Of a stretch of 45,338 nucleotides of DNA, positions 1 through 8,522 are shown piece by piece (the first letter of the stretch is position 1; the number at the start of each line of letters is the position of its first letter). The notes under the pieces were generated by a model, which saw nothing but the letters and a program-made list of their open reading frames with translations, had not been told where the DNA came from and did no database searches. The translations under genes and the position numbers were made by a program. Source of the DNA: JAVBNW01 sp031551255 (GTDB lineage: Bacteria > Bacillota > Clostridia > Christensenellales > UBA1750); the NCBI GenBank assembly GCA_031551255.1, contig JAVBNW010000003.1, positions 1-45,338 on the forward strand, given 5' to 3'.

Positions 1-198
1 GTTGATCTTTTTGATGATCGCCGGGTTGCTCTTGGCGTACTCGTCGTAGGCGAAGCTCTCGTTGTCCAAGCCGATCTTAAATTTCCCGTATTTATCCAGC
101 CAATCCGCCGCGCTGTCGAGCTTTTCCTCGAAGCGGTCTCCCCACAAAATATAGCCGCCGTGATCGTACGTAAGCAGGAAAATAGGCTTTCTCGACAC
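1..198 (-). CDS. Partial glycosidase-like protein, N-terminal 66 residues
   Basis: Only the first 66 codons are present; the gene runs off the left edge. The start is a GTG at 198 behind a strong AGGAGGAA site with about 6-7 bases spacing, so the start call is good. The visible protein begins VSRKPIFLLTYDHGGYILWG and continues with WLDKYGKFKIGLDNESFAYD. The early TYDHGG and DNES motifs look like beta-strand ends of a TIM-barrel sugar enzyme, but I cannot name a family. It has no signal peptide. It is the last visible gene of the minus-strand series with importer 1, the GH13 enzyme and the unknown enzyme just upstream (61 bases apart), so a role in breaking down or sensing the imported sugar is an inference from context. 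Confidence 0.6.
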   Translation of the reverse strand, partial: MSRKPIFLLTYDHGGYILWGDRFEEKLDSAADWLDKYGKFKIGLDNESFAYDEYAKSNPAIIKKIN

Positions 199-259
199 TG
201 TATGTTCCTCCTCGCTCTCGCGGATATCTGTATGTGAAGGCGGTTGCGTCCCCTTGCGT

Positions 260-1486
260 CTACTTGCCTTGCTTGGCGATCAGCTCGGCGATGACGCCCT
301 CGTCGCCAAAGCCGAACGGGCAGGCGTCGGACGGGTTGTTGGCGCTGTAGTTCATGCGGGTGATCTCGGCCGAGCCGTCCCCAAGCATCTTGTATGTTGC
401 GCCTTCCCAGGTGGCGGCGTCTCTGAGCCATGCCGTCGTGGGGTTCTTCCAATTAAAGGTGACCGGCTGCTTGATCACGCGCCTGGAGGGGAACTGCACC
501 CAGCCGTCGGGGTAGCGCGCATTCACCCAGTCCACGATATAGCGCAAAAACTCGTGCCGATACGCCTTGTCCTGGATCGCGAACCAGGTGATCTCGTCGT
601 AGCCCCACGCGTGATGTCCCTCAAGCGTAGGCTTGCCGGGCTCCTTTGTAAGGCCGAAGTTGTCGAACTCGACGATGAACGGCTTGCAGAAGCCGTCCGT
701 TTCGTTGAACATGCTGTCGAGATAGCCTTCCTCACAGATGCACTGCATGGGCCTCTCGATCACTTCTTTAGGGCGAATCGGAAAGGAGTTAAAGTCGAAC
801 ATGCCCTCCAGCTGCCTACGAGCCCCTACCAGGTGCGCGTCGATAAGCACGTAGTGCCGCCGGGCGTGCCGCTTGGCATATGCGCGCGTCATGTCGATCA
901 CCTTGCGCCAATGGGTGGAATCCGGATCGTTGCGGCCGATGAGCCCCACCTGCCCAAAGTGAATGCCCTCGTAGCCCGCCGCGATGAACTGGGTGGCGCG
1001 GTAGTAGAACCACAGCCGCGTTTCGATGCGCGTGATGTCAGGCACGGAGCCGTTCTCGCTCCAGTGGTTCACGTACTGGCCATTGGTGAAGATCATATCG
1101 TCATACCGAAAGCAACGCTCCTCTATAGGAAGGCCGAACGCTTCGAATACGTAGCCGGGCACCGGGATTACATCCACATGCGGCTTGGAAATTGCCTCGA
1201 ACACGCAAGCCTGCAAAAGAAATTCCGGGTCGACCTCGTGCGCCTTGGCGGCCTGCTTTTTGCACATGTAGAAGAAGAAGCCGTCGTCCACGAAGCCGCT
1301 CGTCCATACCGATGCCGCGCGGCCGATGAACTTTGCGCCCATATTTTTGAACATGCGCATGTCGTCCGCAAAGTTAGGAGATTTAAACTTGTTGTAAAAG
1401 CCTATGCCGTAGTGCGTAATCGCACGGGACAGATAGCTGGTCAGCACATCCTTAGGCATTGAGCCGTCAAAGGTAAAGGCGCTCAT
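260..1486 (-). CDS. Uncharacterised TIM-barrel-like (glycosidase-like) protein
   Basis: A 408-residue cytoplasmic-looking protein with no signal peptide or membrane segment. The ATG at 1486 follows GGAGG at 10 bases, and the stop of the GH13 gene lies 15 bases upstream, so the two are almost certainly co-transcribed. I do not recognise the family. It is rich in aromatic residues and has acidic segments such as ACVFEAI, GYEGIHFGQVG, IVEFDNFG and GYDEITWF, typical of strand ends in glycoside hydrolase barrels. A basic stretch (YAKRHARRHYVLIDAHL) lies mid-protein. Its position after a GH13 enzyme and an ABC sugar importer suggests work on an imported oligosaccharide, but no reaction can be assigned. 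It could be a founding member of an unclassified enzyme family. Confidence 0.8.
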   Translation of the reverse strand: MSAFTFDGSMPKDVLTSYLSRAITHYGIGFYNKFKSPNFADDMRMFKNMGAKFIGRAASVWTSGFVDDGFFFYMCKKQAAKAHEVDPEFLLQACVFEAISKPHVDVIPVPGYVFEAFGLPIEERCFRYDDMIFTNGQYVNHWSENGSVPDITRIETRLWFYYRATQFIAAGYEGIHFGQVGLIGRNDPDSTHWRKVIDMTRAYAKRHARRHYVLIDAHLVGARRQLEGMFDFNSFPIRPKEVIERPMQCICEEGYLDSMFNETDGFCKPFIVEFDNFGLTKEPGKPTLEGHHAWGYDEITWFAIQDKAYRHEFLRYIVDWVNARYPDGWVQFPSRRVIKQPVTFNWKNPTTAWLRDAATWEGATYKMLGDGSAEITRMNYSANNPSDACPFGFGDEGVIAELIAKQGK

Positions 1487-1501
1487 ACAATCAATCCCTC
1501 C

Positions 1502-3670
1502 TCAGTCCGCTTCCACTTGGTAAAGGGCGTAACCATAGGCCGGCAGTTCGATTTCGACGCCGGAAGACGCGGCGATGCTTTGCCGCGCGCCGGATACGTG
1601 ATCCACAAGCGTGAAGTTTTTCCCCTTAGCAAGTTCGAGCGCCGAAAGATCGAGCGCCGTGCGCACCGCCTCGGGGGCAAAGTTTATTACCGGCACGAGC
1701 GTTTGACCGCCGTGTGCGCGCAAAAGGGTAAGCAGGCGAGGGTCCACCGCCCGGACGGACAGATAATCGCAATCGCCCCTCAAAAGCGCGGGCATGCCCT
1801 TCCTAAGGGCCAGCAACTGCTTGTATTCCGGCTCGGATTCCCTCTCGCCACCCGCGTAGTTCATCACCGCGCCCTCGGTAAAACAGCAGTACGCAAACAG
1901 CGCGCGGGACTGGGCAAGCCCAAAGTACTCCCTGCGGTAGATGCCCACCCGGTTCCACTCGTGCGTGTCGTGCGAATCGGCGTGGTGCACCTTGATCCAA
2001 TGCTTGGGCATCACGCGGCGCCTCATGTCGAGCCACTGGGCCGCCTCGCGCGCGGAAACCACCTTGCCGCCGGGAAGGCGGTTCCAGCCGCCCATGGGCA
2101 GCCCCGGCACCTTCACCGGCATGAGGCATTCGTACATCCACACCTCGTCGTAGCAATACGACAAATCGTACGAGCTCGCCATCAGCGGGCCGGTCGTCTC
2201 GCTGTAGAGCACGATATCCGGCTTGATGGCCCACAGCGCGTCGCGCACGCGCCTAAAGAGTTCCACACAGCCGTCAATCGTCTTGTACGCGGGCTTTTCA
2301 TTGCTCTCCTTCCAATTGGGAAAGTAGTTCCACGTAATGGCGTCGACCCGAAACCCATCCACATCGAGGCGGCGTACGTAGTGCTCAAACACCTTGGTAA
2401 TGTACTCGCGGAAGCTTTCGTTGGCAGAATCAAACGACCAAGTGTAGGTCTTTGCGATTTCGCCAAGCTCCGTGCGGATGAAAAATTCCGGATGTTCCTC
2501 AAGCATCGGGTGATGATCGAACGGCGCGTTGGGCCTTACGGTCTTGTCCGCGACGCCGTGCATCACCACGTCCAGCAAAATGCGCATGCCCATCGCGTGG
2601 ACCTTATCCACCAGGGCCTTGAGTTCCTCCTCCGGCGCATAGCACGTGGCGATGTCGTAATAGTCGCTGACGGAATATCCGGGAAACGGGAACCTTGGCA
2701 TCAGCTCGATCACCGTAAACCCAAGGCCCTGTATGCGCTCAAGGTCCGCCATCAGGTCGTGAACCGTGGGATAGGGGTTCACCACCCGGCCGGATGCGAA
2801 GGACTTCGCGCCGACGTTCGCCTCGTAAATGATTGCCTCGCGCCCCCACTGAGGCGTGGGCTGGCGAAGCGATACGCCTTTTTCTTCCCAAAAGGCGTGC
2901 ATGCCCTCTAGCATGGCAAGCAGGTTTTCCCCGGAAATACGCAAGTACTGCGCTCCAATTTCCACACTTTGCCCGGGCTGTATGCGCATGCTGCACAGCC
3001 ACCGGCTTTCGAACCACGCGCCCAGATAGCCGCGCGAAGCCGACAAAATGGCCGGCATGTCCTCGCCGTAGAGCCATGATACCAGGTTCATTTCCCCGTT
3101 GGAAACGGAGAATACGCCCGGATGCCAATTCGCGGCGTCTACATCGGGGGAATCGAGCGCCATCGGGTACTTACCCATCGGCATGTCTCCCACGCGTTGG
3201 TTCAGCACGCCGGAGTAGCCCGGCATTTCGATCACCGCGTCGTCGCACGCGATGGGCGGCATGCCCAGCGTGGTCCATCTGAGCAGTTTTTCCCCTTCGC
3301 CCTTCCAGGCGATGCGCGCCCGCCGCTCCAAACGGCCCTTTTGCGCGTTGAGCGCAAACGTCTGCGTAAGCTCCCAGCCGTTTTGCACAAGAACGAGCAC
3401 GAAGGAATCTTCTTTCGCCGCGTGCCCGGCAACTTTCCAATCCGTGCCGATGATCTCGGCATCCCTAATATTCCACAGGTGCGCGCGCCCTTCTTTTACG
3501 AAGGTGAAGCCGCCCACCGTAAGGGTCGCCGCCGCCAGGCGATGATCGCCCTTAAGCAGCGCGTTTCCGCGGTAGCCAAGCGACACCCACCGCCCGGTCT
3601 CCCCGCAAAAGGCCAGCTCGTAATCGCCCAATTTAGCCGCCAATAAGGCTTCTTGCGTCGACTGCATCAT
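1502..3670 (-). CDS. Intracellular alpha-amylase family (GH13) enzyme
   Basis: A 722-residue GH13 protein. Residues 1 to about 270 form a beta-rich N-terminal region of unknown type. The catalytic barrel follows with the conserved regions in order: MRILLDVVMH (region I), DGFRVDAI with the nucleophile Asp (region II), LYSETTGP with the acid/base Glu (region III) and HHADSHDTHEW with the transition-state Asp (region IV). A short beta domain closes the protein. It has no signal peptide, so it should act in the cytoplasm on imported alpha-glucosides. Region I ends VVMHG rather than the common NH, hinting at an unusual subfamily or specificity. The ATG at 3670 has AAAGGAG 7 bases upstream. It lies downstream of importer 1 and just ahead of the unknown enzyme. 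All three catalytic residues are present, so it should be active. Confidence 0.9.
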   Translation of the reverse strand: MMQSTQEALLAAKLGDYELAFCGETGRWVSLGYRGNALLKGDHRLAAATLTVGGFTFVKEGRAHLWNIRDAEIIGTDWKVAGHAAKEDSFVLVLVQNGWELTQTFALNAQKGRLERRARIAWKGEGEKLLRWTTLGMPPIACDDAVIEMPGYSGVLNQRVGDMPMGKYPMALDSPDVDAANWHPGVFSVSNGEMNLVSWLYGEDMPAILSASRGYLGAWFESRWLCSMRIQPGQSVEIGAQYLRISGENLLAMLEGMHAFWEEKGVSLRQPTPQWGREAIIYEANVGAKSFASGRVVNPYPTVHDLMADLERIQGLGFTVIELMPRFPFPGYSVSDYYDIATCYAPEEELKALVDKVHAMGMRILLDVVMHGVADKTVRPNAPFDHHPMLEEHPEFFIRTELGEIAKTYTWSFDSANESFREYITKVFEHYVRRLDVDGFRVDAITWNYFPNWKESNEKPAYKTIDGCVELFRRVRDALWAIKPDIVLYSETTGPLMASSYDLSYCYDEVWMYECLMPVKVPGLPMGGWNRLPGGKVVSAREAAQWLDMRRRVMPKHWIKVHHADSHDTHEWNRVGIYRREYFGLAQSRALFAYCCFTEGAVMNYAGGERESEPEYKQLLALRKGMPALLRGDCDYLSVRAVDPRLLTLLRAHGGQTLVPVINFAPEAVRTALDLSALELAKGKNFTLVDHVSGARQSIAASSGVEIELPAYGYALYQVEAD

Positions 3671-3729
3671 GGAAACACTCCTTTCCTCAGCGCGCCCTGC
3701 CGTTCCCTCTCGTCCTCTTTGCAGTAAGC

Positions 3730-3759
3730 GGGGGCAGTCACTTCGCGCAACTGCCCCCC
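3730..3759. terminator. GC-rich hairpin between SBP 1 and the GH13 gene
   Basis: GGGGGCAGT at 3730-3738 pairs perfectly with ACTGCCCCC at 3750-3758. The T-rich run (TTTATTTTTTTT) follows on the plus strand. On the minus strand, the direction of the neighbouring genes, the hairpin is preceded rather than followed by the A/T run. It therefore looks more like an mRNA-stabilising or processing hairpin after the SBP gene than a full terminator, though it would terminate antisense transcription well. Confidence 0.6.
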
Positions 3760-3777
3760 TTTATTTTTTTTCAGTTT

Positions 3778-5433
3778 TTAATAGCCCAGTTCCTTGACTC
3801 TTTCGTTGTACTCCTTGCGCAGCTCTTGGTAGCCCAGCGCATCCCATTCCTTGACGATGGCATCGTACGCCTGGTCGATGGTGACGTTCTTATCGATGAC
3901 CGCCTGCTGGTAGGTATCCGTAGCGAACTTGACCATCTGCGGCAGCAGTTCGTTGGAAGACTCCAGGCCAAGGTGCAGCGTGGGCAGGTACCACATAAAA
4001 TCCTGGCTCATCGATTCGTTCGTCGCCGCGATGCGGGACTCAAGCACGCGCTTGTCGATTTCCGACATATCCTTGTTGTAGTCGATCTCCAGCTCGAAGT
4101 CGGAAACCATTTTGCTGTAGCCGTAGGCGATGCTGAACACGCCGCCCTCGGCCAGGTCGTGCGAACGCGTCTCCGAATCGCCGATGGGGATAATGCGACC
4201 CTCTACGCGCACGAAATGCTCGCCCTCGATGCCATACTGGATCCTCTCCCACGCGCCGCTGACCATCCAGTCGAGGTACTTGATCGCCGCGACCGGGTCG
4301 GAGCAGGAGTTGGGGATCATGATGTGCATCTGCGCGGCGCGTTCCTGCAAGTACGCAAACTGCCCGAGCGGGGATGTAAGCGTCTTCATCGGAACGGGGT
4401 TGGCATTGGGGTCGACCTCCAACATCGCGTTGAGGAAGGTAGCGTTGATGGAGCTGGTTTGCATGCCGATGGTGCCGACCTTGCCGGTGATGAACTCGGT
4501 GCGGCACTGCTGGCCGGTCATGGTGAAGAACTCGGGGTTGACGAAGCCCGCGTCGAAGAGCTTCTCGCAGAACGCATAGCCTTGCTTGCGGTTCTGCGTG
4601 ATTTCGACGTTGTCGTATAGGCCGTCTTCGCCAAAGGGCAGCCAACGGTCGCGCATGCCGCCATAAAGGTTCATAATGCGTTCGTTGCCGCCGAAGCCCG
4701 GGCCGCCCGTGTCGGATTCGCCGGAGCCCGCGCCCCAGCCGTACGTGTCTTTCTCACCGTTCCCATCGGGATCGTCTTCGGTGAACGCGCGCATCACTTC
4801 AAAAAGCTCGTCAAAATTCGTAGGCATGGAAAGGCCTAGATTGTCAAGCCAGTCCTGGCGTATCCACGTCATCCAGTTCGGCACGGAGATTTCATCGCGC
4901 GTACGGGGGATCGCGTAGGTGGCGCCGTTGTACACGCCCCAATCGAGAACTTCCTTGGGGACGTTGGCCAGGATGTTCTGGCCGTGTTCGGCGATCAGGT
5001 CGTCAAGCTTCATCAGGGATTCGTCGATCACGAAGCGCTCAAAGGCCTCGACGCTGTAATCGCTGATGATGTCCGGCGCGTTGCCTGCCGCTAGCATGGC
5101 AGTATAAAGCGCGGTGCATTCGTTGCGGGTGACGGGCACGAACTCAATCTCTACGGGGGAGTTTTCGTTGATCCATGCGGTCAGGTCGTTATCTTCCAAT
5201 GTTCCACGGTCGGAGGGGAAACGTCCAAAGTCCAGCACCGCCACGGAAATCTTGGAACGCGGGCCGGTCTCGGGCGGGGCGGCCGAGGCGGTATCCTTGG
5301 CCGGAGCCGTCGTCGCGGCGGCCGGGGCCGATGTGCCTGCCGCGGCAGGCGAGGACGCCTGCGGCGTGCACGCTGTCAGGGCAAAAAGCATTGCCAGAAC
5401 CAGCGCGATGCCGACGAGCCTCTTAGTTTGCAT
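3778..5433 (-). CDS. ABC sugar importer 1: lipoprotein solute-binding protein
   Basis: A 551-residue extracellular substrate-binding lipoprotein (LipO-like, SBP family 1 fold). I start it at the ATG at 5433 because AAAGGAGGAAG lies just upstream and the protein then begins with a classic lipoprotein signal, with lipobox LTAC and Cys22. A low-complexity Ala/Thr/Pro/Ser linker of about 40 residues tethers the binding domain, which starts near KISVAVLDFGRFP. Family members deliver oligosaccharides to LplB/YtcP-type permeases, whose genes lie directly upstream (YtcP stop 73 bases away). The binding domain has an acidic segment DPDGNGEKDTYGWG that resembles a calcium-binding loop, common in this SBP family. 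Substrate unknown; the GH13 enzyme downstream suggests an alpha-glucan fragment. Confidence 0.9.
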   Translation of the reverse strand: MQTKRLVGIALVLAMLFALTACTPQASSPAAAGTSAPAAATTAPAKDTASAAPPETGPRSKISVAVLDFGRFPSDRGTLEDNDLTAWINENSPVEIEFVPVTRNECTALYTAMLAAGNAPDIISDYSVEAFERFVIDESLMKLDDLIAEHGQNILANVPKEVLDWGVYNGATYAIPRTRDEISVPNWMTWIRQDWLDNLGLSMPTNFDELFEVMRAFTEDDPDGNGEKDTYGWGAGSGESDTGGPGFGGNERIMNLYGGMRDRWLPFGEDGLYDNVEITQNRKQGYAFCEKLFDAGFVNPEFFTMTGQQCRTEFITGKVGTIGMQTSSINATFLNAMLEVDPNANPVPMKTLTSPLGQFAYLQERAAQMHIMIPNSCSDPVAAIKYLDWMVSGAWERIQYGIEGEHFVRVEGRIIPIGDSETRSHDLAEGGVFSIAYGYSKMVSDFELEIDYNKDMSEIDKRVLESRIAATNESMSQDFMWYLPTLHLGLESSNELLPQMVKFATDTYQQAVIDKNVTIDQAYDAIVKEWDALGYQELRKEYNERVKELGY

Positions 5434-5506
5434 GATGTCTTCCTCCTTTTCTATTTGTCGGCCGGGCAGGCGCCTGGCCGAAAGCGATTCGCGTTTCACG
5501 TGGGGG

Positions 5507-6382
5507 TCAACCCTTGATCGATCCAATCATCACGCCCTTGACGAAATACTTTTGCAGGAACGGATACACGATGAGAATCGGCACGGTTGCGATGATGATG
5601 GAAACGGCTTTCACCGACTCTTCGGTGATGCGCGTGGCCTCCGTGGAATCGGCGGTGAAGATATTGGCGTTTTTCATATATAAGAGGTTGCGCAGCTCGA
5701 TCTGTAGCGTGGTCAACGCGGATTTGTTGATGTACATCATGTTGTTGAAGTACGAGTTCCACCAACCCACCGCGTAGAACAGTGCTATGGTGGCCAACGA
5801 CGCCAGCGACAGCGGTATGATAATCTGTATTAGGATGCGCATTTCCGACGCCCCGTCGATCTGCGCAGATTCCTCCAGGCTGGCGGGGATTTCTTGAATA
5901 AAAGATTTGAGTATGATCATGTTGAACGTGGAAAGCGCCCCCGGCAACCACAGCGCCCAAAAGGAGTTGAGCAGTTTTAGGTTGCTGATGAGGATGTAGT
6001 TGGGTATCATGCCCGCGCCGAAGACCATGGTAAAGGTGATGATGCTCATGATCACCCCGCGCCCTTTGAGCCACTTTTTCGACAGTGGATAGGCCGCCAG
6101 CAGCGTCATGACGATGTTGATCGCCGTTCCGATCACCGTAAGGAACACGGTGTTTCGCAGCGCCAGGATGATCTGGGATTCTTTAAACACGCGGCTATAC
6201 GTCGCCAGCGTAAAACCGATGGGCCAAAGGCCAACCCTGCCCTGCAGCACCGCCGTTTCGCTGGAAAAGGAAACCGCAATGATGTTGATGAAGGGCAATG
6301 TCATAACCAGCACGACCAGCACGATGAAAACGTACACGAAGTACAGCCAGATCTGTGTGCCGACGGTTTCTCGTTTAAACAC
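5507..6382 (-). CDS. ABC sugar importer 1: permease, YtcP type
   Basis: A 291-residue inner-membrane permease of the MalG/YtcP type with six predicted membrane segments, the first at about residues 12-35. The EAA loop that contacts the ATPase is visible as EESAQIDGASEMRILIQIII around residue 190. The C-terminus (FLQKYFVKGVMIGSIKG) is the standard YtcP ending. It lies 48 bases after the LplB-type permease and 73 bases before the SBP, in one minus-strand operon. No ATPase is encoded nearby; relatives use a shared MsmX-like ATPase. Confidence 0.92.
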   Translation of the reverse strand: MFKRETVGTQIWLYFVYVFIVLVVLVMTLPFINIIAVSFSSETAVLQGRVGLWPIGFTLATYSRVFKESQIILALRNTVFLTVIGTAINIVMTLLAAYPLSKKWLKGRGVIMSIITFTMVFGAGMIPNYILISNLKLLNSFWALWLPGALSTFNMIILKSFIQEIPASLEESAQIDGASEMRILIQIIIPLSLASLATIALFYAVGWWNSYFNNMMYINKSALTTLQIELRNLLYMKNANIFTADSTEATRITEESVKAVSIIIATVPILIVYPFLQKYFVKGVMIGSIKG

Positions 6383-6430
6383 GGCGATCTCCTTTCCACT
6401 ATAGCGGCCGACGGGGTTGCCCGCGGTGGC

Positions 6431-7378
6431 CTAGATGATGCTGCTGTCGGTAAACTTTTTAGAAAGGGCGTTGGCCGACAATATCAGCGCCATATTGACG
6501 AGGGACTGGAAGATGCCGATGGCCGTCGTCATGCTGTAGCGGCCGTTTTCGATGCCCACGCGGTAGATGTACGTGGCCATGACGTCGGAAATCTCGGCCA
6601 CGGCGGTATTTCTGAGCATCATAATCTGTTCAATGCCCACGTTCAGCACGCTTCCCATGCGCAGGATGAGCATGATGAGAATCGTGTGCCGGATACCGGG
6701 TAGCGTGATGTGCCAGATTTGGCGAAAATGGTTCGCGCCGTCTATGGTAGCGGCCTCGTAAAGCTCCGGGTCGATGCCGCTGATCGCCGCCAGGTAGAGA
6801 ATGGAGCCCCACCCGACCTCCTTCCACATCGTCGACAGTACAAACACAAATGGCCATAGCGTTTTGGATGCCATAAAATAAACCGTTTGGCCGGTCATGC
6901 TTTTGAGAATGAGATTGACGATGCCCTTGCTCGGAGAGAGAATTTCGATGATCATGCCGCCGAGCACCACCCAAGAGAAAAAGTGCGGCAGATACATCAG
7001 CGACTGCGAAATGCGCTTAAAGGCCGAATGCCTGACCTCGTTGAGCAGGATTGCCAGGATGATCGGCGCGGGAAAGTAAAGCACGAGGTTTAAAAGGTTC
7101 AGCGTAATCGTATTGCGCAGTATTTTGTAGAATTCCGAGGTCGCAAACATCGTGTTAAAATGCTTCAGCCCCACAAACGTGCTGTGAAATAGCCCGCGCG
7201 AGGCCTTAAAATCTTGAAAGGCCATCAGCAAGCCGGGGTACGCCCCAAAGCTGAAGATCGCGTAAAAGGCGATTACCGGTATTAGCATGAGGTAAAGCTG
7301 CCAGCTGCGGCTCAAGTAGGCAAGGGTACGGTCTCGGCGGCCGGATATCACCGGAGTTTTCTTTGCCAATTCGGCCAT
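6431..7378 (-). CDS. ABC sugar importer 1: permease, LplB type
   Basis: A 315-residue permease of the MalF/LplB type. I chose the ATG at 7378 (MAELAKKTP) because AAAGGAGAAG lies a few bases upstream; a longer frame back to 7450 lacks a ribosome site and has a very basic, non-family N-terminus. The first membrane helix follows at YLMLIPVIAFYAIFSF. The conserved loop GLLMAFQDFKASRG and the EAA motif ELYEAATIDGANHFRQIWHI are present. It is the first gene of the importer 1 operon, with the AT-rich region upstream as the likely promoter area. Confidence 0.92.
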   Translation of the reverse strand: MAELAKKTPVISGRRDRTLAYLSRSWQLYLMLIPVIAFYAIFSFGAYPGLLMAFQDFKASRGLFHSTFVGLKHFNTMFATSEFYKILRNTITLNLLNLVLYFPAPIILAILLNEVRHSAFKRISQSLMYLPHFFSWVVLGGMIIEILSPSKGIVNLILKSMTGQTVYFMASKTLWPFVFVLSTMWKEVGWGSILYLAAISGIDPELYEAATIDGANHFRQIWHITLPGIRHTILIMLILRMGSVLNVGIEQIMMLRNTAVAEISDVMATYIYRVGIENGRYSMTTAIGIFQSLVNMALILSANALSKKFTDSSII

Positions 7379-7930
7379 CGGCTCTCTTCTCCTTTGCTCG
7401 TCGTAGCGCAAGCGCCGCTCAAGGGCGCATAGAAGCCGCCTATCTGTCATCGTACGGGAAGGTTTTCACGAGTTGCGGCAAAAAAATACGTTTCGTGAAT
7501 ACGAAAGTAACATTAAGATTTCATGATGAATTATGAGGGAATTCACTACGAATGGATATCAAAAACCTATATAAAAATATCAATTTTTTAAACAACAATT
7601 CCTTGCATTTTTTCCTACAGTATGCAGCAGCAGCGCGCGATATGCCCAAAATCAGGTGTCGTGCCACGCAAAATTATGTCTTATAGAGAATTATTTCTTG
7701 ACTATTAGATCCAGATATATAAAAAAATGACAGATAAATGTCGTAGAAACGAATCAATACGATATTGCGATATCCGAGTTTCGGCTGTCCACATTGTCAA
7801 TCTTATGCCACAATGATCTATAAAAATCGTCGGGCGCCTATGAAAACTTCGCATAGTTTTGTCAGGCTGTTGTTCAATGTGAAAGTTACTTTTACGGCAT
7901 CTGCGCCTGCCGAAAACGGATGGTGCAACG
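7379..7930. other. AT-rich intergenic control region upstream of importer 1
   Basis: About 550 bases without a convincing gene. Roughly 7480-7900 is visibly much more AT-rich than the flanking coding DNA. Reading on the minus strand, TTGTTT followed 16 bases later by TATATA (around 7570-7600) is a possible promoter for the importer 1 operon, but the match is modest. Short open frames here have no ribosome site or family resemblance. It lies between the importer operon and the terminator of the phage-derived cassette. Confidence 0.5.
7491..7506. promoter_or_regulatory. Palindromic operator candidate for importer 1
   Basis: TTTCGT-GAAT-ACGAAA is a perfect 6-base inverted repeat with a 4-base spacer, about 110 bases upstream of the LplB start and inside the AT-rich control region. 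The size and spacing fit a LacI- or GntR-type operator. No regulator gene is adjacent, so assignment is inference. Confidence 0.35.
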
Positions 7931-7964
7931 AAAAAAAGGGCTCCGCTTCCATAGAAGCAGAGCC
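7930..7964 (-). terminator. Rho-independent terminator of the phage-derived cassette
   Basis: On the minus strand GGCTCTGCTTC (7964-7954) pairs with GAAGCGGAGCC (7949-7939) around a 4-base loop with one mismatch. A run of U encoded by the seven A at 7931-7937 follows. It lies about 60 bases after the holin stop and cleanly ends the fibre-endolysin-holin transcript. Confidence 0.85.
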
Positions 7965-8026
7965 TGGGCACACTATGCGGCGCTAACATAGAGCCGCGCG
8001 CCGTAAGGCGTTTTTCGTTTCCTTCA

Positions 8027-8449
8027 TTATTCGTCTTTTGTTGCCCTATTCTCCTTATCCTTCACCTGCGCCAGCGCCTTTTTTAGCACCTCCGGCAACG
8101 GCAACCCGATGTTTCCCCAATTTTCCAGAATCGAAAGGCCCTCATTTGCAATGTAGAAGGCGCATGTCGCGGATCTCAGCGCCCCGTTGGCCGCAGGCAC
8201 CACTCTGTCCGCCAATGAGGCGACCGCTACAATTGCAAAGATCCCTACTTTCTTGACAACCCCATGAAACCCCTCGGCGCTGGATAGCTCCTTGCACGCA
8301 GCGGCGCTCACAACGCCGGAAATATAGTCGATCGCAACCAGCGCAACGAGCGTCGTTAAAAAGGCATCCCAAGGCCCGAACAACCAGGCCAACGTGCCGA
8401 CGAGTAAGGCGATTGCGGCTTTGCCCGCCGCAACTACATCGATATCCAT
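8027..8449 (-). CDS. Phage holin, toxin secretion/phage lysis (TcdE-like) family
   Basis: A 140-residue small membrane protein matching the Holin_4_1/TcdE family. It has two or three hydrophobic helices (about residues 9-22, 27-47 and 65-82), the family motif DYISGVVSAAACKELSS, then FHGVVKKVGIF, and the diagnostic ending FYIANEGLSILENWGNIGLPLPEVLKKAL. A charged KDKENRATKDE tail follows. Members form membrane lesions that release the endolysin; in Clostridioides difficile TcdE helps export large toxins. It is the last gene of a three-gene minus-strand set (fibre, endolysin, holin) and is followed by a strong terminator. The ATG at 8449 has GGAG-rich sequence upstream (GGAGGAGAAGGG). Confidence 0.9.
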   Translation of the reverse strand: MDIDVVAAGKAAIALLVGTLAWLFGPWDAFLTTLVALVAIDYISGVVSAAACKELSSAEGFHGVVKKVGIFAIVAVASLADRVVPAANGALRSATCAFYIANEGLSILENWGNIGLPLPEVLKKALAQVKDKENRATKDE

Positions 8450-8522
8450 CCCTTCTCCTCCTTGTTCATGCGCCGGATGGCGCTGATCGGGGTTTCATTC
8501 CCGCCGCGCCATCCGGCATATC

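Noticed and set aside
254..1462. Long open frame on the plus strand opposite the unknown enzyme gene
   Set aside because: Shadow of the minus-strand gene: no ribosome site, no family resemblance, composition typical of antisense frames in GC-rich DNA. The same applies to 1517-2911, 26503-27978 and 34966-36651 on the plus strand.
7705..7989. Short open frames on both strands in the AT-rich region
   Set aside because: They run across the terminator hairpin, lack ribosome sites and have no recognisable sequence.
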